A DNA stretch of 36,195 nucleotides from Puia dinghuensis (GTDB lineage: Bacteria; Bacteroidota; Bacteroidia; Chitinophagales; Chitinophagaceae). The stretch covers positions 1 to 36,195 of the forward strand of contig JAMFSL010000004.1 in assembly GCA_026225275.1 (NCBI GenBank), written 5' to 3'. A model generated the notes under the pieces. That model saw only the letters and a list, made by a program, of their open reading frames with translations. It searched no databases and had not been told where the DNA came from. The translations under genes were made by a program, and so were the position numbers. Shown here piece by piece: positions 15,313 through 23,395 of this stretch; the first letter of the stretch is position 1, and each line of letters starts with the position of its first letter.

Positions 15313-16431
15313 ATGAATTATCTGAAGTTCATCGGTGGTATAGCGCTTGCCTTGGGTATTTTGCCCGGATCCGTGTCAGCGCAAGATTCAGCATATACCT
15401 TACATGGAAGCATACGTGGTCTGGATACAGGATGGGTCTTTCTCTATCACCCAGGCGACGGACCGACCGATTCGACCCTCATGAGCCGGGGCTGGTTCCA
15501 TTTTGCCGGGTCCGTTAAAGAACCGGAGCTTTGCCACCTGGTGTTCAAGAAGCTGAACCGGGACAATATTTACAGCCTGCCTTTCTTCATACAGGCAGGC
15601 GCTCTCGAACTGACGGGGACGAAGGATTCACTTTCTTCTGCCGTGGCCAGCGGGGCGCCGATACAAGAAGAGTATTTTGCTTATCAGCAAAAGGAAAAAT
15701 CAATCATTGCACAGGTCAACTGGGATACATGGGAGTCGGCCTATAACGCGGCAGAAAAAGCAAAAAAGAAATCCCGGACCGACAGCCTTTTAGCGGTGCG
15801 CGATGGAAATTTCAAACAGCGAAACCAACTCGTAAAGGAGTATGCCGCGGCCCATCCTTCTTCTTATGTAGCGATAGAGGAAGTACGGGATTTTTACAGC
15901 TATGATCCGGATGGGATCGAGCTGCAGGGCATCTACAACGGTTTTACACCGGAATTGCAATCCTCCCATTTGGGAAAGCTGCTGAAAAAGACACTGGATG
16001 CCGCCCTCCTGACGGGTGTCGGAAGACCTGCCCCTGATTTTACGCAGACGGATATAAAGGGAAAACCGGTCGCCCTATCCTCTTTCAAAGGTCAATATGT
16101 GCTGGTGGATTTCTGGGCCAGTTGGTGCGGTCCCTGCCGGGAGGAAAATCCTAATGTGCTCAAGAGTTACCGGGCCTATCATTCGAAAGGGTTTACGGTA
16201 TTAGGTGTTTCATTAGACGATGAAAAGAGTCCGTGGATCGGGGCGGTCAGAAAAGACGACCTGCCCTGGATGCAGGTGTCGGACCTGAAGGGATGGAAGA
16301 ACAGTGCCGCTGTTTTGTATGGCATAGAGGGCATCCCTATGAACTACCTGCTGGACAAGGACGGTATTATCGTAGCCAAGGGGCTGAGGGGCGATGAGCT
16401 GGAACAAAAATTAGCTGAATTACTGCATTAG
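15313..16431 (+). CDS. TlpA-type thioredoxin with DUF4369-like N-terminus
   Basis: A 372-residue exported thiol-disulfide oxidoreductase. A signal peptide (probable cut after VSA, residue 23) is followed by a DUF4369-like beta domain (about 28-115, YTLHGSIRGLDTGWVFLY), a helical linker, and a thioredoxin domain from about 236 (GRPAPDFTQTDIKGKPV). The redox centre is WCGPC with Cys272 and Cys275; cis-Pro342 in GIP faces it. Such proteins reduce or shuffle disulfides of envelope proteins, as ResA and TlpA do in cytochrome c maturation. The gene begins a tight run: the protease gene follows after 14 bases, then an ABC ATPase and permease. Confidence 0.92.
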   Translation: MNYLKFIGGIALALGILPGSVSAQDSAYTLHGSIRGLDTGWVFLYHPGDGPTDSTLMSRGWFHFAGSVKEPELCHLVFKKLNRDNIYSLPFFIQAGALELTGTKDSLSSAVASGAPIQEEYFAYQQKEKSIIAQVNWDTWESAYNAAEKAKKKSRTDSLLAVRDGNFKQRNQLVKEYAAAHPSSYVAIEEVRDFYSYDPDGIELQGIYNGFTPELQSSHLGKLLKKTLDAALLTGVGRPAPDFTQTDIKGKPVALSSFKGQYVLVDFWASWCGPCREENPNVLKSYRAYHSKGFTVLGVSLDDEKSPWIGAVRKDDLPWMQVSDLKGWKNSAAVLYGIEGIPMNYLLDKDGIIVAKGLRGDELEQKLAELLH

Positions 16432-16445
16432 CATATTGACTTACT

Positions 16446-17105
16446 ATGGGCGAAGCCGAATTGCATATTACCTCTCACCAATTGATCATCCGGTCGGCAT
16501 TATATTTCTACGGCGGGGCCGCGGACAGCAACCTTGCGATACAGATTGCCGCAGATGTCGAAGCCACCTGGAATGAGCCGAAGGGATCCGTCAGGATCCG
16601 CGGGGACTGGTACACCGTCAGATTCGAGATTGAAGGGCGGTATCAACCCGATCTTCAGCCTGCCGCCGTCTGGCATAATACCGATCCGCGGCTGAATTTT
16701 TTCCGCATCGAGGAATATTCCCAGCATGATATTTCTTCCGTCGATGGTTTGGGTTGCAATACCGGTTACTTCAAACTTGGCAATCTCCTGAACCATTCGA
16801 CCACAGCCGCTCACGAATATGGGCATACGCTGGGCCTGGATCATCCTAAAGACCTGGATATCCGGGGGAAAGGGCAGCCGGGCATCATGTATCCGCGGGG
16901 AACCCTGTGTGATCCACAGTATCAGTACGACCCCGCCGCGGCGGCAGGTGGACCGGGAGGCACATTGAATCCTTTCATGAGGAAGGTGCTGACCAGTGAT
17001 CTTGCCGGGTTGAGATTATCAAGGCTGACATTTGACCAGCGCTCGTTGTCGATCCTGGGCGAGTTTTCTTCTTTTTACCATCAGAAACATCAGCAAACCG
17101 GCTAA
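16446..17105 (+). CDS. Metzincin-type zinc protease without signal peptide
   Basis: This 219-residue protein carries the complete metzincin zinc motif HEYGHTLGLDH (His123, Glu124, His127, His133) followed by the Met-turn GIMYP (Met148). That places it with M10/M12-like proteases, which hydrolyse peptide bonds with a zinc ion held by three histidines. The N-terminus (GEAELHITSHQLIIRSALYFYGG) shows no signal peptide or propeptide switch, so the protein may act in the cytoplasm or leave by another route. It lies 14 bases after the thioredoxin gene and 4 bases before the ABC ATPase, so co-expression is very likely. Substrate unknown. Confidence 0.85.
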   Translation: MGEAELHITSHQLIIRSALYFYGGAADSNLAIQIAADVEATWNEPKGSVRIRGDWYTVRFEIEGRYQPDLQPAAVWHNTDPRLNFFRIEEYSQHDISSVDGLGCNTGYFKLGNLLNHSTTAAHEYGHTLGLDHPKDLDIRGKGQPGIMYPRGTLCDPQYQYDPAAAAGGPGGTLNPFMRKVLTSDLAGLRLSRLTFDQRSLSILGEFSSFYHQKHQQTG

Positions 17106-17109
17106 TCAT

Positions 17110-18039
17110 ATGAGCAGCATCTTATCCATTCAATCCATTACAAAATTTTACGGCAAGATCAGGGCGCTTAATCAGGTGACATTTGAAGTCCCGGCAGGAT
17201 CCGTCTTCGGCGTACTGGGCCCTAATGGCAGCGGCAAGACGACGCTGCTGGGCATCGTCATGGATGTCCTGAAGGCCAGCGGCGGCAGCTATTCCTGGTT
17301 CGGCAATCCGCCTTCCGAGCAGCAGCGGCAGCAGATCGGCACCCTGCTGGAGACGCCTAATTTCTATCACTACTTATCCGGAGAGCAAAACTTGCGGATC
17401 GCTGCCGGCATCAAAGGCAAGGGTGAAAGCGACATCCCCCGAGTCCTCGAGATCGTCAAGCTCACTGAAAGAAAGGACTCCAGGTTCAGCACGTATTCGC
17501 TGGGAATGAAGCAAAGGCTGGCGATTGCCTCCTGTCTGCTGGGGAATCCACAGGTACTGGTATTCGACGAGCCGACGAACGGATTAGATCCTGTCGGGAT
17601 TGCAGAGACGCGGGAAGTGATCCGGCAGCTGGCCCGGGAAGGCAAAACGATCGTTCTGGCCAGTCATCTGCTGGATGAGGTGGAAAAAGTTTGTACGCAT
17701 GTCGCCATTCTGCAACGGGGCCAATTGCTGACGGCGGGTGATGTCAATGAGGTGCTGGTGAATGAAGACTTTATCGAAGTAGGTGCGGAACCTGCTCAAA
17801 TGGCGAATCTGCAGGGGTTGTTAGCCGGATTATCCGGGGTTAAGCAGGTGAGGCCCTTTGAGCATCATGTGCAGGTCTTTTTCGGGAATGGAGTGATGGA
17901 CACCGGGGAGCTTAACCGGTTTTGTTTTGAGAAAGGGGTAGTGTTGAACTATCTGCAATTAAAGAAACGGAGTCTCGAATCGAAATTCATGGAACTAACC
18001 GAAGAGAAGGCTAAAGCCAGGATCGCCACCGCGAATTAA
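17110..18039 (+). CDS. ABC transporter ATP-binding protein
   Basis: A 309-residue ATPase of the ABC-2 exporter type. From the ATG at 17110 the sequence starts SSILSIQSITKFYGKIRALN, the normal opening; the frame extends upstream but only into the protease gene. Walker A is GPNGSGKTT (37-45), the signature is YSLGMKQRLA, Walker B LVFDEPTNGLDP, and the switch histidine lies in LASHLLDEVEKV. A C-terminal regulatory extension (about 220-309) fits the class of drug, lantibiotic or gliding-type exporters. It pairs with the permease gene 17 bases downstream. The substrate cannot be told from sequence. Confidence 0.93.
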   Translation: MSSILSIQSITKFYGKIRALNQVTFEVPAGSVFGVLGPNGSGKTTLLGIVMDVLKASGGSYSWFGNPPSEQQRQQIGTLLETPNFYHYLSGEQNLRIAAGIKGKGESDIPRVLEIVKLTERKDSRFSTYSLGMKQRLAIASCLLGNPQVLVFDEPTNGLDPVGIAETREVIRQLAREGKTIVLASHLLDEVEKVCTHVAILQRGQLLTAGDVNEVLVNEDFIEVGAEPAQMANLQGLLAGLSGVKQVRPFEHHVQVFFGNGVMDTGELNRFCFEKGVVLNYLQLKKRSLESKFMELTEEKAKARIATAN

Positions 18040-18056
18040 CCTATTAAAAAACTTAT

Positions 18057-18860
18057 ATGCTAAAACTCCTGCGGGTAGAATGGATGAAGGTAAAAAATTA
18101 CCGTACGTTCTGGGTCCTCCTGGCCATTACCATTGCGATCATACCGGCGTGCAGCTATGGGGCGTACAACCTCATGAACAACAGCTTTCCCAAAGTCAAT
18201 GGAAAGAGCATACTCGGCAGTCCTTTTGCCTTTCCCGATGTATGGCAGACCGTCAGCTGGAATTCGACGCTGACTTTTATTATTCCCGCCATTCTGATCA
18301 TTACATTAACGACCAATGAATTTACTTACAAGACCCATCGGCAGAATATTATCGATGGCTGGAGCAGGGGGCAGTTTATCGGGGTCAAGCTGATCGAAGT
18401 CGGGCTGATAAGCCTGCTGAGCACGGTGGTGGTGATGCTGACCGCGCTGGGGGTCGGCTATTTCGGGAACAAAGTCCCTGATGGACTGTCGGTCTGGGAG
18501 GGCTTTCGGTTCATCCCATTTTATTTTGTTCAGATGCTGTCCTTTACGATGATCGCCTTTCTGTTAGGGTTATTGATCAAACGTGCGGGTCTGGCGATCA
18601 GCATTTTCCTGATGTATATGCTGGTCGAGGACATCGTTGTCCTGGTATTCCGGGGTCATTATAAGATGAACGGGATGGAGTACCTGCCGGAGGAAGTCAC
18701 GGACCGGCTGATCCCGCAATCTTACGTAAAGGCACTCGTTACGACGCAGGAAGCGGCGAGATGGGAAAGCCACCTACCCATATACCTGGCGGTGGCGGTC
18801 ATTTATCTTATCATTTATTGCCTGATCGCGGGCAGGAGTTTTTTGAAAAATGATTTGTAG
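18057..18860 (+). CDS. ABC-2 type transporter permease
   Basis: This 267-residue membrane protein has about six hydrophobic helices, near residues 18-40, 70-92, 115-140, 160-182, 184-205 and 240-260. The N-terminal cytoplasmic piece LLRVEWMKVKNYRTFWVLL is typical of ABC-2 permeases, as is the short motif TTNEFTYKTHRQNIIDGWSR after the second helix. It would form the membrane channel for the ATPase encoded just upstream, as a 2+2 complex in the inner membrane. It closes the four-gene run from 15313 and ends four bases before the convergent epimerase gene. Confidence 0.88.
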   Translation: MLKLLRVEWMKVKNYRTFWVLLAITIAIIPACSYGAYNLMNNSFPKVNGKSILGSPFAFPDVWQTVSWNSTLTFIIPAILIITLTTNEFTYKTHRQNIIDGWSRGQFIGVKLIEVGLISLLSTVVVMLTALGVGYFGNKVPDGLSVWEGFRFIPFYFVQMLSFTMIAFLLGLLIKRAGLAISIFLMYMLVEDIVVLVFRGHYKMNGMEYLPEEVTDRLIPQSYVKALVTTQEAARWESHLPIYLAVAVIYLIIYCLIAGRSFLKNDL

Positions 18861-18864
18861 CGCA

Positions 18865-19836
18865 TCAGGTGAGCAGTTGCGCCAATGCATTTTCGATAGA
18901 TGGATAAATGAACTGAAACCCGGCAATCCGGGTTTTTTTGGCGCTGACAGTGACGCTTTTCAACACTTCGACGCTCATTTCCCCGAATATGATCTTCAGC
19001 AAAAAAGACGGAACGTATACCGGAACGAAGTAGCGCCCCTTGAGTCGCCTGGCCAGTTCGAGTGTGAGAATGCGGTTGGTAACCGGCCGGGGGGCCACTC
19101 CGTTAAATACGCCGGTCCATTCGTTGTTGTCGATGGCCTGCATGTAGAGACGGCAGAGGTCTTCGACATGGATCCAGCTGACCGTCTGACGGCCGCTGCC
19201 CAGGATAGCGGCGGCGCCGAACCGTACCGGCCGCTTGAATTCAGCCATGGCACCTCCTGTCTTGCTGAGCACGATGCCGGTGCGGATGATGACCAGCCGT
19301 TTGCCAAGGGCGGTGACGGGGGCGATGGCGGCTTCCCAGAGGCGGCAGGTCTCGCCGAGAAAATCATCGGCGGGTGGATCGGACTCTTCAAAAGGGCGGG
19401 GAGTCGGGATCGAAGGATCGGGGCCATACCAGCCTATGGCGGACGAACTGATCACCGCCTGCACTTTATTGGGGATGTCGCGGAGCGATCGGATGAGGAG
19501 GTCGCAGCTTTTCGTCCTGCTTTCTTCAATGACCTTTTTTCTTTTATCGCTCCATCTTTTGTCGGCTACGCCGGCGCCGGCCAAATGAACGATATAGTCG
19601 GCCTGGCGGATGGCTTCGGGGTCGATCGTGCCGGCGTCGGGGTCCCAGTGGAGGCGATGAAGGGCGCCTACGCCAGAGGCTTCGGCGCCCAAGGGCGGGC
19701 GGCCGGAGGAGGCTTCGGCGGGCGAGGGAGGCGCACTGCGGGACAAGACGATCACGCGGTGGCCGCTGTCGATGAGCATGCGGGTAAGTACAGCGCCGAT
19801 GGTACCTGTTCCACCGGTTACAAGAATGGTCGACAT
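18865..19836 (-). CDS. YfcH-type NAD(P)-dependent epimerase (TIGR01777 family) with a repeat insertion
   Basis: A 323-residue short-chain dehydrogenase-like protein of the YfcH/TIGR01777 family. It has the dinucleotide-binding TGGTGTIG near residue 7, VHLAGAGVADKRW (83-95), SSSAIGWYG, and a C-terminal DUF1731-type part (VPSFLLKIIFGEMS to QLLT). The family is thought to act on sugar nucleotides or related substrates, but no reaction is established. Residues about 35-58 are an insertion absent from typical members: AEASSGRPPLG followed by AEASG, an 11-residue repeat of GC-rich DNA. It starts two bases after the GntP-type permease stop and is probably translated with it. Confidence 0.87.
   Translation of the reverse strand: MSTILVTGGTGTIGAVLTRMLIDSGHRVIVLSRSAPPSPAEASSGRPPLGAEASGVGALHRLHWDPDAGTIDPEAIRQADYIVHLAGAGVADKRWSDKRKKVIEESRTKSCDLLIRSLRDIPNKVQAVISSSAIGWYGPDPSIPTPRPFEESDPPADDFLGETCRLWEAAIAPVTALGKRLVIIRTGIVLSKTGGAMAEFKRPVRFGAAAILGSGRQTVSWIHVEDLCRLYMQAIDNNEWTGVFNGVAPRPVTNRILTLELARRLKGRYFVPVYVPSFLLKIIFGEMSVEVLKSVTVSAKKTRIAGFQFIYPSIENALAQLLT
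19676..19720. repeat. 33-bp direct repeat inside the epimerase gene
   Basis: GAGGCTTCGGCG occurs at 19676-19687 and 19709-19720, a 33-bp (11-codon) spacing within the family-atypical insertion of the epimerase. Ten bases of this word (GAGGCTTCGG) occur again in the ftsZ linker at 22071-22080. Confidence 0.6.
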
Positions 19837-19838
19837 CT

Positions 19839-21155
19839 TTAATGAACGATTTGATTGAGCAATAATACCATCAATAATCCCGCCACCGACACCATTGTTT
19901 CCATGACCGTCCAGGTGGCAAAGGTCTGGCGGATCGTGAGGTTAAAATATTCTTTGAACAACCAGAAACCGCCGTCGTTGACATGTGAAAATGTCATGCT
20001 GCCGGCGCCGATTGCCAGAACCAGTAGTTCAGGGAGGACCGTCGAGTGCTGCAATAAGGGCAACAAAATCCCCACCGTCGTCAATGCGGCGACTGTCGAG
20101 GATCCCGTACAGATGCGGATCAGGGCGGCTACGCTCCATCCCAGGAGCAGCGGGCTGACGGAGGTATGGGCGAGACTATCCGCGATATAAACGTTGACTC
20201 CGCCTTCGGACATGACCTGCATGAAAGCGCCGGCGCCGGCGATGATCAGCATGACGGGGGCTACGCCTTTGAAGGCATCTTCCAGGGACCGCATGACTTC
20301 ACGCATGGGTTTACCCCGGCGAAGACCCAGCAGCCAGATACCTGCCAGGACCGACAGCAGCATGTCCATGCTGGGGTCGCCGATCAAATCAATCCCCTTT
20401 TTGAAGGCGCCGGCACCGGGAATGAGCCCTAAAATGGCTGTTGCCGACAGCAGGATGAGGGGCATCAACGCTACAGCGAGGCTCAATCCCAATCCCGGCA
20501 ACTGGTGCGGCTCCATGAGCCGGACCTTCAGCAGGGCGGTATTTGGTTGCGATTTATATTTCCGCATGGTCCGGCCGAAGACGATACCTGACAGGATGAT
20601 CGTCGGGATGGCGACGATAATACCGTACAGCAGTGTCCGGCCGATATTGGCGTGCAATTGCTGAGCGATGGCTGTGGGAGAAGGGTGAGGCGGGAGAAAG
20701 CCATGGGCTACAGACAGTGCAGACAGGACGGGGATGCCCAGGTAAAGTAGGGGCAGTTCCGTAGCGGCCCCCACGGCATAGACCAGGGGAATCAGCACCA
20801 TGAAACCGGCCGAGTAAAACATCGGGAGGCCGACGAGAAAGCCCGACAGCGCCATGGCCCATTGGATCCGGCGAATGCCGGAGAGCCGCACCAGGGATTG
20901 GGTGATTTGCTGGGCCGCTCCGCTATCGGCTATCATCCTGCCCAGCATGGCCCCAAAGCCCAGGATGATCACCAGCGAGCCCATGATATTGCCGATGCCT
21001 TTCGAAATAGCCTCACTGATCCGATGGATGTCCAGCCTGCAGGCCAGTCCCAGCCCTACGCTGACCACTACGAAAGATATGAAGGTGTCCAGCTTGCACC
21101 ATACGATCAGCAGGATCAGGCACAGGATAGCCACGAAAGACAGTAATAACGGCAT
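19839..21155 (-). CDS. GntP family gluconate:H+ symporter
   Basis: A 438-residue inner-membrane transporter with roughly 12 hydrophobic segments. Family landmarks are GLACRLDIHRISEAISKGIG near 35-54, GNIMGSLVIILGFGAMLGRMI, and the strongly conserved HGFLPPHPSPTAIA (about 151-164), plus SEGGVNVYIADSLAHT and RICTGSSTVAALTT toward the C-terminus. GntP members import gluconate or related sugar acids with protons. No gluconate kinase or other sugar-acid enzyme is nearby, so the substrate is uncertain. It is followed two bases later by the epimerase gene, and its start lies about 50 bases beyond the ftsZ terminator. Confidence 0.92.
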   Translation of the reverse strand: MPLLLSFVAILCLILLIVWCKLDTFISFVVVSVGLGLACRLDIHRISEAISKGIGNIMGSLVIILGFGAMLGRMIADSGAAQQITQSLVRLSGIRRIQWAMALSGFLVGLPMFYSAGFMVLIPLVYAVGAATELPLLYLGIPVLSALSVAHGFLPPHPSPTAIAQQLHANIGRTLLYGIIVAIPTIILSGIVFGRTMRKYKSQPNTALLKVRLMEPHQLPGLGLSLAVALMPLILLSATAILGLIPGAGAFKKGIDLIGDPSMDMLLSVLAGIWLLGLRRGKPMREVMRSLEDAFKGVAPVMLIIAGAGAFMQVMSEGGVNVYIADSLAHTSVSPLLLGWSVAALIRICTGSSTVAALTTVGILLPLLQHSTVLPELLVLAIGAGSMTFSHVNDGGFWLFKEYFNLTIRQTFATWTVMETMVSVAGLLMVLLLNQIVH

Positions 21156-21204
21156 GCAAAATAGCTTACTGAGTTGATCGTACTAAGATAGGACATGTCG
21201 TGGC

Positions 21205-21241
21205 AAATAAAAAAATCCCTCCGGGGAACCGGAGGGAATAA
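21205..21241 (-). terminator. Intrinsic terminator at the end of the dcw cluster
   Basis: TCCCTCCGG (21216-21224) and CCGGAGGGA (21229-21237) form a perfect nine-base GC-rich stem with a four-base loop. On the minus strand it is followed by seven T (complement of 21215-21209). It lies about 35 bases after the ftsZ stop. The plus-strand side is also A/T-rich but carries no leftward plus-strand gene to end. Confidence 0.88.
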
Positions 21242-21271
21242 AACAACTAAAAACAAACTAATGTCGATTGA

Positions 21272-23299
21272 TCAGTCCGGTCTTTTTCCATCCAGGAATG
21301 TGTTGATGGTACTGATCTCGGTGTTATTATTTTCATCGGTCTTGACTTCGTAATTACTATAGAAATTTTCTACGTTGGAGATTGTGTTGTACAATTCCAA
21401 ATTACGGCGGATGTAGGCCGGCACAGTTTCAAACTCATTATTCGGATCGGCGGCATTGATATTGAACGACAAGTTTCGCAACTTGTTGATTCGTTCGGCC
21501 GCCCTGCGTTTGGGATCATCCGCATCGTCCTGCTGTGCAGGCTCCTCTACGGGTGAGTTCGGCACCGAAAGCGAGTGAGTTTGGTGGGCCCCAGGCTCAT
21601 CCGCCGTTGGGTCCGTTTCCCTGAACACCAGCTGCATATCGGGTGAAGAATCATCTTCCGACGAAGGATCACCTGCAGTGGTGTTCCTGATCGGATCCTT
21701 CACGGGAGCGTTGTGTTCCGGCATAGCCTTGGGAGAACCTTCGGCCGCCGTTGGGGTGGATTGTTTGTCATTCCAAGGGTCTTCTGCATAGATATTGGAG
21801 GGCCTTGCGAGGTATCCTCCTGACGCTGCAGACGCAGGAGAACTTTTTGAGGCGCCGGGCGCCTGGTATTTTTGTGATTGGATGGGTTCGGGTTCGGGAT
21901 TGAGGACCCATTCGATGCGGGGAGACCTGTCATCGGTCGTGGGGGTCATTCTGGCGGCGGGTTCGGGAGCCGGCGTTTCGGTGGACGGGCTCATCCTGGC
22001 CTGCATTTCGGTGGGCATGTCCGAGAAAAGGGTCAGCGGAGAGGCGGTAGCAGCCAGGGTAGGCTTAAACGAGGCTTCGGGGGCCGCCTTCGGCAAGCCT
22101 TCGGCGGCCGAGGCCGGAGTGGGCTTAGAGTTTTGAAGGTCGGCCGGTAATGGAACAGCAGATGGAGTCTGCCCCACTACCGGTGAGGGACCTTGCATTT
22201 CCGTCGCGATTTCTACAGAGGATCGTACAGGCCGTATTTCCATAGGGTCTTCGGGCAGACCCAACGTCATGAGAATTTTTTCCTCTTTTTTGGCACTTGG
22301 TTCAGCTTCAACCGATTTGACATTGAAGGGGTCCCGGTGTTCGAAGCCGGTAGCGATAAGGGTGATGCCGAGGCTGGATCCGAGGGTATTATCATAGCCC
22401 AGGCCAAGGATCACGTCGGTATGTTCGCCGGCCTGGCTGAGGAGATAATTCTGGATGACTTCTACTTCATCCATGGTGAATTCATGTTCGCCTTCGCTGG
22501 AGTTGATGTTGATCAGGATCCATTTCGCTCCACTGATATCATTATCATTGAGCAGGGGTGAATTCAGGGTTTCTTCTATCGCCTTTTGGGCACGGTTGTC
22601 GCCTTTGGCCGTTGCACTACCCAGGATAGCTACGCCGCCGTTGCGCATTACGGTGCATACATCGGCGAAGTCGACATTGATCTGGCCGGTGCTGTTGATG
22701 ACGTCGGTGATACATTTGGCTGCTGTCGCAAGGATGTTGTCGGCTTTGGCGAAGGCCTCTTTCATCTTCAGGTTACCAAACTGGTGGCGCAATTTGTCAT
22801 TGCTGATGACGAGGAGTGTGTCGACATATTGTTTCATGACGCGGATGCCTTCTTCCGCCTGCAGCTGCCGTTTTTTCCCTTCATAAGAGAAGGGGGTCGT
22901 AATGATGCCTACTGTGAGGATACCGAGGTCCTTGCAGATTTTGGAGATGATAGGGGCTCCGCCGGTACCGGTACCGCCGCCCATGCCGGCCGTGATGAAG
23001 GCCATCTTGGTATTGACTTCGAGGATCCCTTTGATTTCCTCCAGACTTTCTTCCGTCGCCTGCCTGCCGATGTCGGGATTGGCGCCGGCCCCCAGTCCCT
23101 GGGTCAGGTGGGGTCCCAGCTGTATCTTGTTGGGAACGCGGCTTTGCGCTATTGCCTGAGCATCGGTATTACAAATGATGAAATTCACTCCCTCTATGTT
23201 CTGGCTGAACATATGGTTAACAGCATTGCTGCCACCGCCACCCACACCAATGACTTTGATGATGGATGACTTCTCTTTCGGTAAATCAAAATGAATCAT
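21272..23299 (-). CDS. ftsZ: Cell division GTPase FtsZ with a very long C-terminal linker
   Basis: The tubulin-like GTPase that forms the cytokinetic Z-ring. From ATG 23299 it has 675 residues (a TTG two codons upstream is less likely). Landmarks: VIGVGGGGSNAVN near 16-28, tubulin signature GGGTGTG at 107-113, and synergy-loop NVDFAD at 208-213 with both catalytic aspartates. The globular part ends near 325. A disordered linker of about 280 residues, rich in Pro, Ala, Ser and Glu, leads to VPAYIRR (626-632), the conserved tail peptide that binds FtsA, followed by some 40 more residues ending FLDGKRPD. The linker contains two related TPxAAEGxPKAxPE segments. Last gene of the dcw cluster, followed by a terminator. 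Confidence 0.97.
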   Translation of the reverse strand: MIHFDLPKEKSSIIKVIGVGGGGSNAVNHMFSQNIEGVNFIICNTDAQAIAQSRVPNKIQLGPHLTQGLGAGANPDIGRQATEESLEEIKGILEVNTKMAFITAGMGGGTGTGGAPIISKICKDLGILTVGIITTPFSYEGKKRQLQAEEGIRVMKQYVDTLLVISNDKLRHQFGNLKMKEAFAKADNILATAAKCITDVINSTGQINVDFADVCTVMRNGGVAILGSATAKGDNRAQKAIEETLNSPLLNDNDISGAKWILININSSEGEHEFTMDEVEVIQNYLLSQAGEHTDVILGLGYDNTLGSSLGITLIATGFEHRDPFNVKSVEAEPSAKKEEKILMTLGLPEDPMEIRPVRSSVEIATEMQGPSPVVGQTPSAVPLPADLQNSKPTPASAAEGLPKAAPEASFKPTLAATASPLTLFSDMPTEMQARMSPSTETPAPEPAARMTPTTDDRSPRIEWVLNPEPEPIQSQKYQAPGASKSSPASAASGGYLARPSNIYAEDPWNDKQSTPTAAEGSPKAMPEHNAPVKDPIRNTTAGDPSSEDDSSPDMQLVFRETDPTADEPGAHQTHSLSVPNSPVEEPAQQDDADDPKRRAAERINKLRNLSFNINAADPNNEFETVPAYIRRNLELYNTISNVENFYSNYEVKTDENNNTEISTINTFLDGKRPD
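21716..22120. repeat. Two related segments in the FtsZ linker
   Basis: Residues 394-408 (TPASAAEGLPKAAPE, 22076-22120) and 515-528 (TPTAAEGSPKAMPE, 21716-21757) are clearly related and separated by about 105 unrelated linker residues. The first copy contains two direct copies of GCCTTCGGC flanked by GGCCGCC and GGCGGCC, which can fold at the DNA or RNA level. Confidence 0.6.
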
Positions 23300-23375
23300 A
23301 AACAAAAAATTTAAAAATTAACACACTAATTCACTTCATTCACGGGGGTAGGATTGTGGATCCGGGTCCGGCCTT

Positions 23376-23387
23376 CCGGGCGCCCGG
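23376..23387. other. Perfect GC palindrome between ftsA and ftsZ
   Basis: CCGGGCGCCCGG is a perfect 12-base palindrome nine bases after the ftsA stop. The following bases on the minus strand (CCGGAAGGCCGG) can fold too. After that the 90-base spacer becomes AT-rich up to the ftsZ start. No T-run follows the stem, so it may process or stabilise the transcript, or set the ftsA:ftsZ ratio; that is inference. Confidence 0.45.
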
Positions 23388-23395
23388 TTCACTTA

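Noticed and set aside
17032-17109. Upstream extension of the ABC ATPase by 26 residues
   Set aside because: The extension overlaps the protease gene and does not resemble an ABC N-terminus; ATG 17110 gives the standard opening.
18850-19842. Long open frame on the plus strand (330 codons) opposite the epimerase gene
   Set aside because: It mirrors the epimerase in a GC-rich region and its translation has no domain-like pattern; the minus-strand protein is a clear family member.
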